This document shows, piece by piece, positions 16,621-23,291 of a stretch of DNA of 64,000 nucleotides (positions within the stretch are counted from its first letter, which is position 1; each line of letters starts with the position of its first letter). The stretch is from contig OY970376.1 in assembly GCA_963718755.1 (NCBI GenBank), positions 1,922,001 through 1,986,000 on the forward strand, written 5' to 3'. Source of the stretch: VRUE01 sp963718755. GTDB taxonomy: Bacteria; Actinomycetota; Thermoleophilia; Solirubrobacterales; 70-9. The position numbers and the translations under genes were made by a program. The notes below the pieces were generated by a model that saw only the letters and a list, made by a program, of their open reading frames with translations, was not told the origin of the DNA and made no database searches.

Positions 16621-18210
16621 ACGGACGGGACCCCGCAGTTCTCGCCTCACCTGGGGCGCCGGGATTTCCTCGGCGCCCTGGGTGGTGGCGCGCTTGCCTT
16701 CCTGCTGCCGGTTGATCTGCGCAGCAGGGGAGAGCAGCCGCCCGCCGCTGCGGCGGAGCGGCCGAGTTCGCCTGTGCCCTTCCGGGAGCGGTTGCCGATT
16801 CCCGAAGAACTGCGCGGCTCCGACATCCATATCCCGATCCGCGAGGCGGAGCTGCAGATCTTCCCCGGTGCGAAGACGCGGATGTGGACCTACGGTGGCA
16901 GCTTTCCGGGGCCAACGGTGCGCCGGCCGGCCGGGCAGCGGACCAAGGTCACCTTCGAGCACCAGCTGCCCCGCGTGGCGGGCGAGCTGACGGTCCATCT
17001 GCACGGCGGCCACAACCGCAGCGAGTTCGACGGCCAGCCAGGCGGGCTGACCAAGTCACACCCCCGCTCCTTCTATTGCGAGATCCCGCGCGGCCTCTCG
17101 CCGCGCCTCTCGGGCAACGATCAGCTGATCGAGCCGGGCGGGCGCAAGACCTACGTCTTCGACCTGGTCGAGGACGGTCGGCCCGAACGCGCCGCCCTCC
17201 AGTGGTACCACGACCACCGGCTCGACCACACCGCGCGCAATATCTGGCGCGGCCTGGCCGGGATGTGGATCGTCGACGACGAGCTCGACCAATCGCAGCC
17301 GCTGCCAAGCGGCGAGCGCGACATCCCCCTGATGGTCGCCGATCGCTCCTTCGACCGCGACAACCAGCTGACCGACCCGTTCAGCGGTCGCCGCCCGCCC
17401 GGTGACGGAGTCGTCGGCGCCCGCGTCCTGGTCAACGGCGCCTACATGCCCCACCACCGCGTGAGCGCGCGGCGCTACCGGCTGCGCCTGCTCAACGTCT
17501 CCCACTTTCGCCCCTACAACTTCCACCTCTCCAACGGTGCCCCGCTGATCCAGATCGGCACCGACAGCGGCCTGATGCCGCGGCCGGTGCGGCGCCGCGA
17601 GATTCTGCTCGGTCCGGGCGAGCGGGCCGACGTGATCGTCGACTTCGCCGGCGCCGGCGGGCAGGCTGTCGAGCTGCGCAGCGGACCGCGCCACGACGGT
17701 CCCGCGGGGGCCGGCTCGAAGCCCTACGTCGGCGCGCTGATGCAGTTCCGGGTGGCGTCAGGCCGGGTCCAGGACCGCACCCGGGTGCCGCGCTCGCTGC
17801 GGTCACTGCCGGCCTGGACGAGGCACGTCTCCCGTACCCCGGACCGCACCTGGACGATCTCGATCGGCGGCCTCTTCAAGCCGACCTGGTTGATCAACGG
17901 CCGCACCTTCAACCCGGCCCGCTCGGAGGCGTCCCCGGCGCTGGGCACGACCGAGACCTGGGAGATCGTCAACCGCACCGGCGTCGCCCACCTGATGCAC
18001 ATGCACCACACCGACTGGTACCTGCTCGCCCGTGACGGCAAGCGGCCGCCGCCCTGGGAAGACTGCCTCAAGGAGACCTTCTTCCTCTTCCCCGGCGAAC
18101 GGATCCTCGTCGCCGGCCATTTCGCCGACCACCCCGGCAAGTTCGCGATCCACTGCCACATGCTCGACCACGAGGATCATGGCCTGATGAGCCAGTTCGA
18201 GGTCGTCTGA
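16621..18210 (+). CDS. multicopper oxidase (laccase/bilirubin-oxidase type) with no ordinary start codon
   Basis: Exported multicopper oxidase that couples substrate oxidation to reduction of O2 to water. All four copper motifs are present: HLHGGH, WYHDHRLDH, HLMHMHHTDW and HCHMLDHEDHGLM. In the same frame upstream of the first usable start (GTG 16774) is a twin-arginine signal, RRDFLGALGGGALAFLLP, which must be translated for export. No ATG, GTG or TTG precedes it in frame after the previous stop; ACG at 16621 or CTG at 16651 are the only near-starts. The original start may have been an ATG changed to ACG, or translation may be coupled to the cupredoxin gene. Confidence 0.9.
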   Translation, partial: TDGTPQFSPHLGRRDFLGALGGGALAFLLPVDLRSRGEQPPAAAAERPSSPVPFRERLPIPEELRGSDIHIPIREAELQIFPGAKTRMWTYGGSFPGPTVRRPAGQRTKVTFEHQLPRVAGELTVHLHGGHNRSEFDGQPGGLTKSHPRSFYCEIPRGLSPRLSGNDQLIEPGGRKTYVFDLVEDGRPERAALQWYHDHRLDHTARNIWRGLAGMWIVDDELDQSQPLPSGERDIPLMVADRSFDRDNQLTDPFSGRRPPGDGVVGARVLVNGAYMPHHRVSARRYRLRLLNVSHFRPYNFHLSNGAPLIQIGTDSGLMPRPVRRREILLGPGERADVIVDFAGAGGQAVELRSGPRHDGPAGAGSKPYVGALMQFRVASGRVQDRTRVPRSLRSLPAWTRHVSRTPDRTWTISIGGLFKPTWLINGRTFNPARSEASPALGTTETWEIVNRTGVAHLMHMHHTDWYLLARDGKRPPPWEDCLKETFFLFPGERILVAGHFADHPGKFAIHCHMLDHEDHGLMSQFEVV

Positions 18211-18328
18211 CGCGCCGCAACCGGCGCATCTCGGGGTCTTCGGTCGGTCTTCTCGGGTCACGCGCTATTCGTGCGCTCCCCTCGTCGCCCTCCCTGCATC
18301 CCCCGACCTGCTTGGTTTCGGCGCGTCA
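18208..18328. repeat. 121-nt element with terminal inverted repeats overlapping both stop codons
   Basis: Ends are TGACGCGCCG (18208-18217) and CGGCGCGTCA (18319-18328); the match extends to 14 of 15 nt. The TGA of the oxidase and the TGA of cutA on the other strand are the outermost bases of the repeat. The interior is mostly single-stranded-looking with a short CACG/CGTG stem. It fills the whole convergent gap. Its interior does not resemble the 112-nt family. Confidence 0.7.
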
Positions 18329-18649
18329 GCCGTCGCCCACGTTGTGGCTTACCCACTCGAGGTAGCCCCTGCTGCCGGCGACGATCGGCGTGGCGACGAC
18401 CTCCGGCTCCTCGTAGGAGTGGAGCTCGCGGATCGCGGCCTCAACCTCGCCGTAGCGCGCCGCCTCGGTCTTGGCCAGGCAGAGCCACTCGCGCTCGCGC
18501 TCAACCTTTCCCCGCCAGCGGTAGCGGCTGGAGACCGGGCCGATGACCTGGACGCAGGCGGCGAGGCGCTTCTCGATCAGGGCGACGGAGATCCGCTCGG
18601 CCTCCTCCTCGGAGCCGGCGGCCGTCAGCACCTGTAGATAGTCCGTCAT
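18326..18649 (-). CDS. cutA: divalent-cation tolerance protein CutA
   Basis: 107-residue CutA protein, a trimeric ferredoxin-fold protein linked to copper tolerance. The family signatures are KRLAACVQVIGPVSSRYRWRGKVE (residues about 27-50), the aromatic EWLCLAKT and the C-terminal HSYEEPEVVATPIVAGSRGYLEWV. Length and motifs are complete. Placement beside a multicopper oxidase and cupredoxin gives a local copper theme, though cutA is convergent with them. Confidence 0.95.
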   Translation of the reverse strand: MTDYLQVLTAAGSEEEAERISVALIEKRLAACVQVIGPVSSRYRWRGKVEREREWLCLAKTEAARYGEVEAAIRELHSYEEPEVVATPIVAGSRGYLEWVSHNVGDG

Positions 18650-18664
18650 CTGGCCCTCAATCTA

Positions 18665-18716
18665 AGACGTGCCGGTGGATAGAGGTCCATATGGACCTCT
18701 ATCCACCGGCACGTCT
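18665..18716. repeat. 52-bp perfect palindrome, family A ends and centre with different arms
   Basis: 26-bp arms match perfectly. The outer AGACGTGCC/GGCACGTCT and centre CCATATGG equal those of the 50-bp family, but the middle of each arm reads GGTGGATAGAGGT instead of GTCACTTAGGCAC. Both arms have changed together. It lies after the amt stop (18728, minus strand) and 15 nt upstream of the cutA start, between co-directional genes. Confidence 0.95.
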
Positions 18717-18727
18717 GGCGCGAGGCC

Positions 18728-20032
18728 TCAGCCGGGATCGGCGACCAGGGCCTTGCCGTCGTCCTCGGGCATGACGAGGATCGCGCCCTCTCCGGTTACG
18801 TAGGCCTCCTCGCCGTGGTAGACGACGTCCATGCCGATCGCCTCGTCGTGCTCGCTCGCCCGCAGCGGCATCACCGCGCCGACCAGCTTCAGCAGGATGA
18901 AGGTGACGATGAAGGCGTAGGCCGGCGTCACCACCGCGGCGAGCGCCTGCGACCAGAACTGGCCTGCGTCGCCGTAGAAGAGTCCGTCGGCGACCCCGTT
19001 CCAGCCGATCTGGGCGACCAGGCCGAGGAAGAGGATGCCGGTGAAGCCGGCGACGCCGTGGGCGGCGAGCACGTCGAGCGTCTCGTCGACCCGCGTCCGC
19101 GGCCGCCAGACGATCATCGCGTAGCAGGGCAGGGCGCCGAGGAAGCCGAGCACCATCGCCCAGCCCGGGCTGATGAAGCCGCCCGCGGGGGTGATCAGGA
19201 CGCAGCCGACGATGATCGCGGTCGCGGCGCCGATCGCGGTCACCTTGCGGCCGCGGATCAGATCGAGCACGAACCAGGTGATCAGCGCGCAGGCGGGCGT
19301 CAGCAGCGTGTTGACGAAGGCGAGCACGCTCGCATCATTGGCACCCAGACCGCTGCCGCCGTTGAAGCCGAACCAGCCGAACCAGAGCAGGCCGGCGCCG
19401 ACCAGCACGTAAACGGCGTTGTGGGGGAGCAGCGCCTGGCGGCCGTAGTCCTTGCGGGCACCGACCACCAGGGCCGCCGCCAGCGCCGAAAAGCCCGAGC
19501 CCATCTCGACCGGGACGCCGCCGGCGAAGTCGAGCGTCCCCTGTGCGGCGAGCCAGCCGCCGCCGAAGGCCCAGTGGGCAAGCACGGCGTAGACCAGGAT
19601 CGACCAGAGCGCGGCGAAGACCATGAAGGCGCCGAAGCGCATCCGCTCGACCACGGCGCCGGCGATCAGCGCCACCGTAATGATGCAGAAGGTCCCCTGG
19701 AAGGCCATGAAGAGCAGATGGGGGATCGTCCCTTCACCCCGCGGCTCAAAGCCGACTCCGCTGAGGCCGACGTGATCGAGGCCGCCGATCAGCGCCGCTT
19801 CGCCGTCGAAGGCGAGTGAGTAGCCGAGCAGCGCCCAGGTGACGCCCGCGATCCCGATCGCGGCGATGCACATCATGAAGGTGTTGAGCGTGTTCTTGGC
19901 TCGGACCAGGCCGGCATAGAAGAGGCCGAGTGCGATCGTCATCATCAGGACGAGCGCGGTCGCGGCGAGCATCCAAGCGGTGTCGCCGGTATCGACCTGG
20001 GCGAGGGGGAGGACTGCAGTCAGGGCGCTCAT
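18728..20032 (-). CDS. amt: ammonium transporter
   Basis: 434-residue Amt/Rh ammonium channel with about eleven membrane helices. It begins LPLAQVDTGDTAWMLAATALVLMM and carries the family signatures GLFYAGLVRAKN (near residue 40), the conserved FxGTFCIIT, and pore histidines HWAFGGGWLA (near 168) and HGVAGFTG (near 335). The C-terminal cytosolic tail after MPLRASEHDEAIGMDVVYHGEEAY is the GlnK contact region. The start overlaps the stop of glnK by 4 nt (ATGA). Confidence 0.96.
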   Translation of the reverse strand: MSALTAVLPLAQVDTGDTAWMLAATALVLMMTIALGLFYAGLVRAKNTLNTFMMCIAAIGIAGVTWALLGYSLAFDGEAALIGGLDHVGLSGVGFEPRGEGTIPHLLFMAFQGTFCIITVALIAGAVVERMRFGAFMVFAALWSILVYAVLAHWAFGGGWLAAQGTLDFAGGVPVEMGSGFSALAAALVVGARKDYGRQALLPHNAVYVLVGAGLLWFGWFGFNGGSGLGANDASVLAFVNTLLTPACALITWFVLDLIRGRKVTAIGAATAIIVGCVLITPAGGFISPGWAMVLGFLGALPCYAMIVWRPRTRVDETLDVLAAHGVAGFTGILFLGLVAQIGWNGVADGLFYGDAGQFWSQALAAVVTPAYAFIVTFILLKLVGAVMPLRASEHDEAIGMDVVYHGEEAYVTGEGAILVMPEDDGKALVADPG

Positions 20033-20385
20033 CGCTTCGCCACCGGGGTTACGGCGGCCTCCGCGGACTCGCCCGTTCTGATCCGCACCGCCTGATCCAG
20101 CGGCACGACGAAGATCTTGCCGTCGCCGACCTTGCCGGTGCGCGCTCCGTCGCAGAGCGCGTCGACCGTCGGCTGTACGAACTCATCGGAGACCGCGACC
20201 TCGAAGCGGACCTTCTCGGAGAGGCCCATCTGCACGGTCGTGCCGCGGTAGGTCTCGACCCGGTCGAGCTCGCCGCCGTGGCCCTGTATGCGGCTCAGTG
20301 ACACGCCGCGCACCTCTGCACGGTAGAGCGCTTCCAGTACGTCGTTGGCCTTCTCAGGCCGGACGATCCCGATCACCAGCTTCAC
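20029..20385 (-). CDS. glnK: PII nitrogen regulatory protein (GlnK/GlnB)
   Basis: 118-residue PII protein, a trimeric sensor of ATP, ADP and 2-oxoglutarate that gates Amt. The C-terminal signature GKVGDGKIFVVPLDQAVRIRTGE is intact. The T-loop reads QGHGGELDRVETYRGTTVQMGL: the Tyr corresponding to position 51 of E. coli GlnB, the uridylylation or adenylylation site, is replaced by Val (TTV instead of AEY), while the earlier YRG Tyr stays. Control is therefore probably by ligand only. It is first in a two-gene operon with amt; the 83 nt upstream are the promoter region. Confidence 0.95.
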   Translation of the reverse strand: MKLVIGIVRPEKANDVLEALYRAEVRGVSLSRIQGHGGELDRVETYRGTTVQMGLSEKVRFEVAVSDEFVQPTVDALCDGARTGKVGDGKIFVVPLDQAVRIRTGESAEAAVTPVAKR

Positions 20386-20468
20386 GGCGCCTCCCCTCTC
20401 AGTTCTCCCACGCTAGAGCGGGGGGAGCCTATCGCTAGCTGTGGCGTCGGGTCGTCTAGGTGCCCTGA

Positions 20469-21200
20469 CTACTCGCCTCTATGAACGTCGGTTGCGGTCG
20501 CCTGGGCGCGCGGACGCACGACGATCTCATCGACGTTGACGTGCGACGGTTGGGCCACCGCCCAGCGAATGCACTCGGCGACGTCCTCGGCCCGCAGCGG
20601 CTCCATCCCCTCGTAGACGCGGCGGGCCGCCTCCTCGTCACCGCCGAAGCGGACCAGAGAGAACTCGGTCTCGACCATGCCCGGGGCGACCTCGGTCACC
20701 CGCACCGGCTGCCCGAGCAGCTCCAGGCGCAGGTTGCGCAGCAGCGAGCGCTGCGCGTGCTTGGCGGCGATGTAGCCGGCGCCGCCGCGGTAGGCCTCGA
20801 AGCCGGCGATGCTGGTGACGGCGACGAGGTGGCCGTCACCCGACTCGATCAGCTGCGGCAGCAGCGCCCGCGTCATCCGCATCGTGCCCAGCACGTTGGA
20901 CTCGTACATCGTGCGCCACTGCTCTTCGTCGGCCTCGGCGAGCGGGCCGAGCCCGAGCGCACCACCGGCGTTATTGACCAGCACGTCGCAGCGTGGCACG
21001 CGCGCGACGAACTCCTCGACCGAGCGGGGGTCGGTCACGTCGAGGGCGAACGCCTCGCCGCCGACCTCGGCGGCGACCTGCTCGACTCGCTCGAGCCGCC
21101 TTGCCCCGAGAACCACCTGAAAGCCGTCATCGGTCAGCGCCCTCGCCGCCGCGGCGCCGATTCCGCTGGAAGCCCCGGTGATTGCCGCAATTCGCGTCAT
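20469..21200 (-). CDS. short-chain dehydrogenase/reductase
   Basis: 243-residue classical SDR. AAITGASSGIGAAAARAL (residues 5-22) binds the cofactor, GARRLERV after strand two with its Arg residues favours NADPH, NNAGG is present, and the catalytic triad lies in VAVTSIAGFEAYRGGAGYIAAKHAQ. It resembles YdfG-type 3-hydroxy acid or serine dehydrogenases (EVAPGMVETEFSLVRF). It stands alone between the glnK promoter and vapBC. Confidence 0.9.
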   Translation of the reverse strand: MTRIAAITGASSGIGAAAARALTDDGFQVVLGARRLERVEQVAAEVGGEAFALDVTDPRSVEEFVARVPRCDVLVNNAGGALGLGPLAEADEEQWRTMYESNVLGTMRMTRALLPQLIESGDGHLVAVTSIAGFEAYRGGAGYIAAKHAQRSLLRNLRLELLGQPVRVTEVAPGMVETEFSLVRFGGDEEAARRVYEGMEPLRAEDVAECIRWAVAQPSHVNVDEIVVRPRAQATATDVHRGE

Positions 21201-21278
21201 TTCCAGCGAGCGTACTAATGCGCAAGGGGGAGAGATCCAGCGGCTGTGGTCTAGGCAGATATTGAGATGGGTTATCTA

Positions 21279-21297
21279 TATGCCATAGTTATGCCAT
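21279..21297 (+). promoter_or_regulatory. direct-repeat operator candidate of vapBC
   Basis: TATGCCAT occurs at 21279-21286 and 21290-21297, one helical turn (11 nt) apart, overlapping the vapB start codon at 21296. Toxin-antitoxin operons are normally repressed by the VapBC complex at such repeats. AT-rich sequence TTATCTATAT just upstream could be the -10. Confidence 0.45.
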
Positions 21298-21499
21298 GCG
21301 AACTACGCTCGACTTGGACGATCACCTGATGGAAGCGCTGATGGCACACCATTCCGGCGAGAGCAAGACCAAGGCCGTCGAGGCGGCGATTGAGGATCAC
21401 GTCCGGCGCAAGGCGGTGGAGGGGTTGTTGGAGATGCGGGGCAAGCTCGACATCGAAGACATCTCCAGGGAGATGCGCGCGATCGACCGAAGGATCTAA
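21296..21499 (+). CDS. vapB: VapB-type antitoxin
   Basis: 67-residue antitoxin. A ribbon-helix-helix-like N-terminus (MRTTLDLDDHLMEALMAHH, with TKAVEAAIEDHVRRKAV) binds DNA, and the C-terminal part (LLEMRGKLDIEDISREMRAIDRR) would thread into the toxin. It is typical of the type II TA antitoxins with an RTTLDLDD start. The stop overlaps the toxin start by 1 nt (TAATG). Confidence 0.92.
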   Translation: MRTTLDLDDHLMEALMAHHSGESKTKAVEAAIEDHVRRKAVEGLLEMRGKLDIEDISREMRAIDRRI

Positions 21500-21894
21500 T
21501 GGTCCTTCCGGACACCTCCGTTTGGATCTCGTACTTCCGCAGCAGCAGCGGAGTCGATGGAGACCGCCTCGAGGTTCTGGTCGAAGCAGGCGAAGTCGCC
21601 ATCTGCGGACCTGTCCTGGCCGAGCTATTGGGCGGGGCTGGCGACGCACAGCGCACTGCGATCATGGAAACCGTCGCCGATCTTCCTTGGGCCGATCTCG
21701 AGCCTGCTGCATGGGCGGACGTCGGGATCGTTGCCCGCCGCTTGCGTCAGGCGGGGCAGACGCTGCCGCTGACCGATCTTGCGATCGCCGTTGCCGCGGC
21801 CCGAGCCGGCTACATCCTTTGGAGCCTTGATTCCGACTTTGAGCGAATTGCCCCAGTGCTCGACGGGCTCGAGCTCTACCGCTCGACCCGGTAA
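21499..21894 (+). CDS. vapC: VapC PIN-domain ribonuclease toxin
   Basis: 131-residue PIN-domain toxin that cleaves RNA. The acidic active-site residues are visible: VLPDTSVWI (first Asp), the Glu of GPVLAELLGG, and the C-terminal LTDLAIAVAA and WSLDSDFERIA Asp residues. Length is complete. It is coupled to vapB and ends 3 nt before the convergent glyoxalase stop. The pair is a usual mobile or stress module; composition is not obviously foreign. Confidence 0.93.
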   Translation: MVLPDTSVWISYFRSSSGVDGDRLEVLVEAGEVAICGPVLAELLGGAGDAQRTAIMETVADLPWADLEPAAWADVGIVARRLRQAGQTLPLTDLAIAVAAARAGYILWSLDSDFERIAPVLDGLELYRSTR

Positions 21895-21897
21895 GCG

Positions 21898-22278
21898 CTA
21901 CTCGCCGATCAGCTCGATGCGGTAACCGTCCGGGTCGCGGACGAAGGCGATGCGGTGGCCCTCGGTGCGGCCGCCGGGGCGGTAGGGGGGCTTCTCCGGC
22001 TCGATGCCCTCGCCGGCGAGGCGCTCGAGCGTGCCGTCGAGGTCATCGACGAGCAGCGCGATGTGGTTGTAGCCGCTGCCGTGGTCGTAGTCGGTGATGC
22101 CGTGGTTGTAGGTCAGCTCTATGCGGGGGATGTCTTCGCCCGGCATGCCCATGAAGACGTTGATCGCCTCGTCGCCGATCGGCATCCGCCGCACCTCCTC
22201 GAAGCCGAGCTTCTTGTAGAAGGCGACCGAGCGATCGATGTCGCCGATCCGGTAGCAGGTGTGGAGGAAGCTGGGCAT
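21898..22278 (-). CDS. lactoylglutathione lyase-like VOC protein (glyoxalase I type)
   Basis: 126-residue VOC protein close to glyoxalase I. Metal ligands are in the expected places: His in FLHTCYRIGDIDRS, Glu in IELTYNHG, His in YNHIALLVDD and the C-terminal Glu in DGYRIELIGE. MPSF at 22278 is the natural start; the longer frame overlaps the divergent hydrolase gene. Whether the thiol is glutathione or mycothiol cannot be told; actinobacteria normally lack glutathione. Confidence 0.9.
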   Translation of the reverse strand: MPSFLHTCYRIGDIDRSVAFYKKLGFEEVRRMPIGDEAINVFMGMPGEDIPRIELTYNHGITDYDHGSGYNHIALLVDDLDGTLERLAGEGIEPEKPPYRPGGRTEGHRIAFVRDPDGYRIELIGE

Positions 22279-22309
22279 GCGGTCTTCTCCGCAGGGTACT
22301 GTCTCCCCG

Positions 22310-23206
22310 ATGAGCGAGGCGCGGGTCAAGACCGCGAGTGTTCACGGACACTCCGTCTCCTACGTAGAGGCCGGCGAGGGGCCAGTGCTGCTGCTCGTCC
22401 ACGGCATCGCAGGGACCTGTGAGCACTGGCGCGAGGTGGTCGACCCACTCGCCCGCCACCACACCGTGATCGCCCCTGACTTCCCTGGCCACGGCGCCTC
22501 GGAGGCTGCCGCGGGCGACTACTCGATCGGGGCGCTGGCCAGCGGCCTGCGCGACCTGCTGCTGGCGCTCGGGCACGAGCGCGCCAGCCTGGTCGGCCAC
22601 TCGCTCGGCGGCGGCGTTTCGATGCAGCTTGCCTACCAGCATCCGGAGATGATCGAACGCCTGGTGCTGGTTTCCAGCGGCGGGCTGGGCCCGGAGGTGA
22701 GCCCGGTCCTGCGCGCCGCCGCGCTTCCCGGCGCCGACCTCTTCATCTCCGTCACGGCGGGCGCCGGGCAGCGCGTCGGCTCGGTCGTCGGGCGTGGCCT
22801 GGCGGCGATCGGCCTGCGGCCCAACGCCGACGTCGCCGAGGTGGCGCGTGCCTACGCCTCGCTCGAGGATCCCCTCCGCCGCGCCGCCTTCCTCGACACG
22901 CTGCGCGCCGTGGTCGGCACCCGTGGACAGCGCGTTGCCGCCGGCGATCGCCTCTACCTGGCCGAGGCGGTGCCGGTGCTGCTGATCTGGGGTGCACGCG
23001 ACTCGATCATCCCCGTCCGCCACGGCGAGCACGCGTTGCGGGCGATTCCCGGCAGCCGGCTCGAGGTCTTCGAGGACGTCGGTCACATGCCGCAGCTCGA
23101 GGCCCCCGGCCGTTTCATCGCCGTGCTCGAACGGTTCCTGCGCGAGACCGAACCCGCCCACTTCGACCAGGCGGAGTGGCGGGCGAGGATCCGAGCCGCG
23201 GCCTGA
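22310..23206 (+). CDS. alpha/beta hydrolase
   Basis: 298-residue alpha/beta-hydrolase fold enzyme. The oxyanion motif LLVHGIAGTCEHW is at about residues 25-37, the nucleophile elbow is LVGHSLGGGVSM with Ser near 98, the acid is likely Asp in IWGARDSIIP and the His is in FEDVGHMPQLEAP. Substrate is unknown; haloperoxidase- or esterase-like. The ATG at 22310 leaves a 31-nt divergent gap to the glyoxalase start. Confidence 0.9.
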   Translation: MSEARVKTASVHGHSVSYVEAGEGPVLLLVHGIAGTCEHWREVVDPLARHHTVIAPDFPGHGASEAAAGDYSIGALASGLRDLLLALGHERASLVGHSLGGGVSMQLAYQHPEMIERLVLVSSGGLGPEVSPVLRAAALPGADLFISVTAGAGQRVGSVVGRGLAAIGLRPNADVAEVARAYASLEDPLRRAAFLDTLRAVVGTRGQRVAAGDRLYLAEAVPVLLIWGARDSIIPVRHGEHALRAIPGSRLEVFEDVGHMPQLEAPGRFIAVLERFLRETEPAHFDQAEWRARIRAAA

Positions 23207-23291
23207 AGCGCCCGCCCGCCCCCACGCACGCGAAATTGCGCTTGCCAGAGCGGATCGAGCCGGCAGGGTCGGCTCAATAGAATTTTCCCCG

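Noticed and set aside
21279..21894. vapBC as part of a genomic island or prophage
   Set aside because: Neighbouring genes are ordinary metabolic genes with the same composition and there is no integrase, attachment repeat or phage gene.
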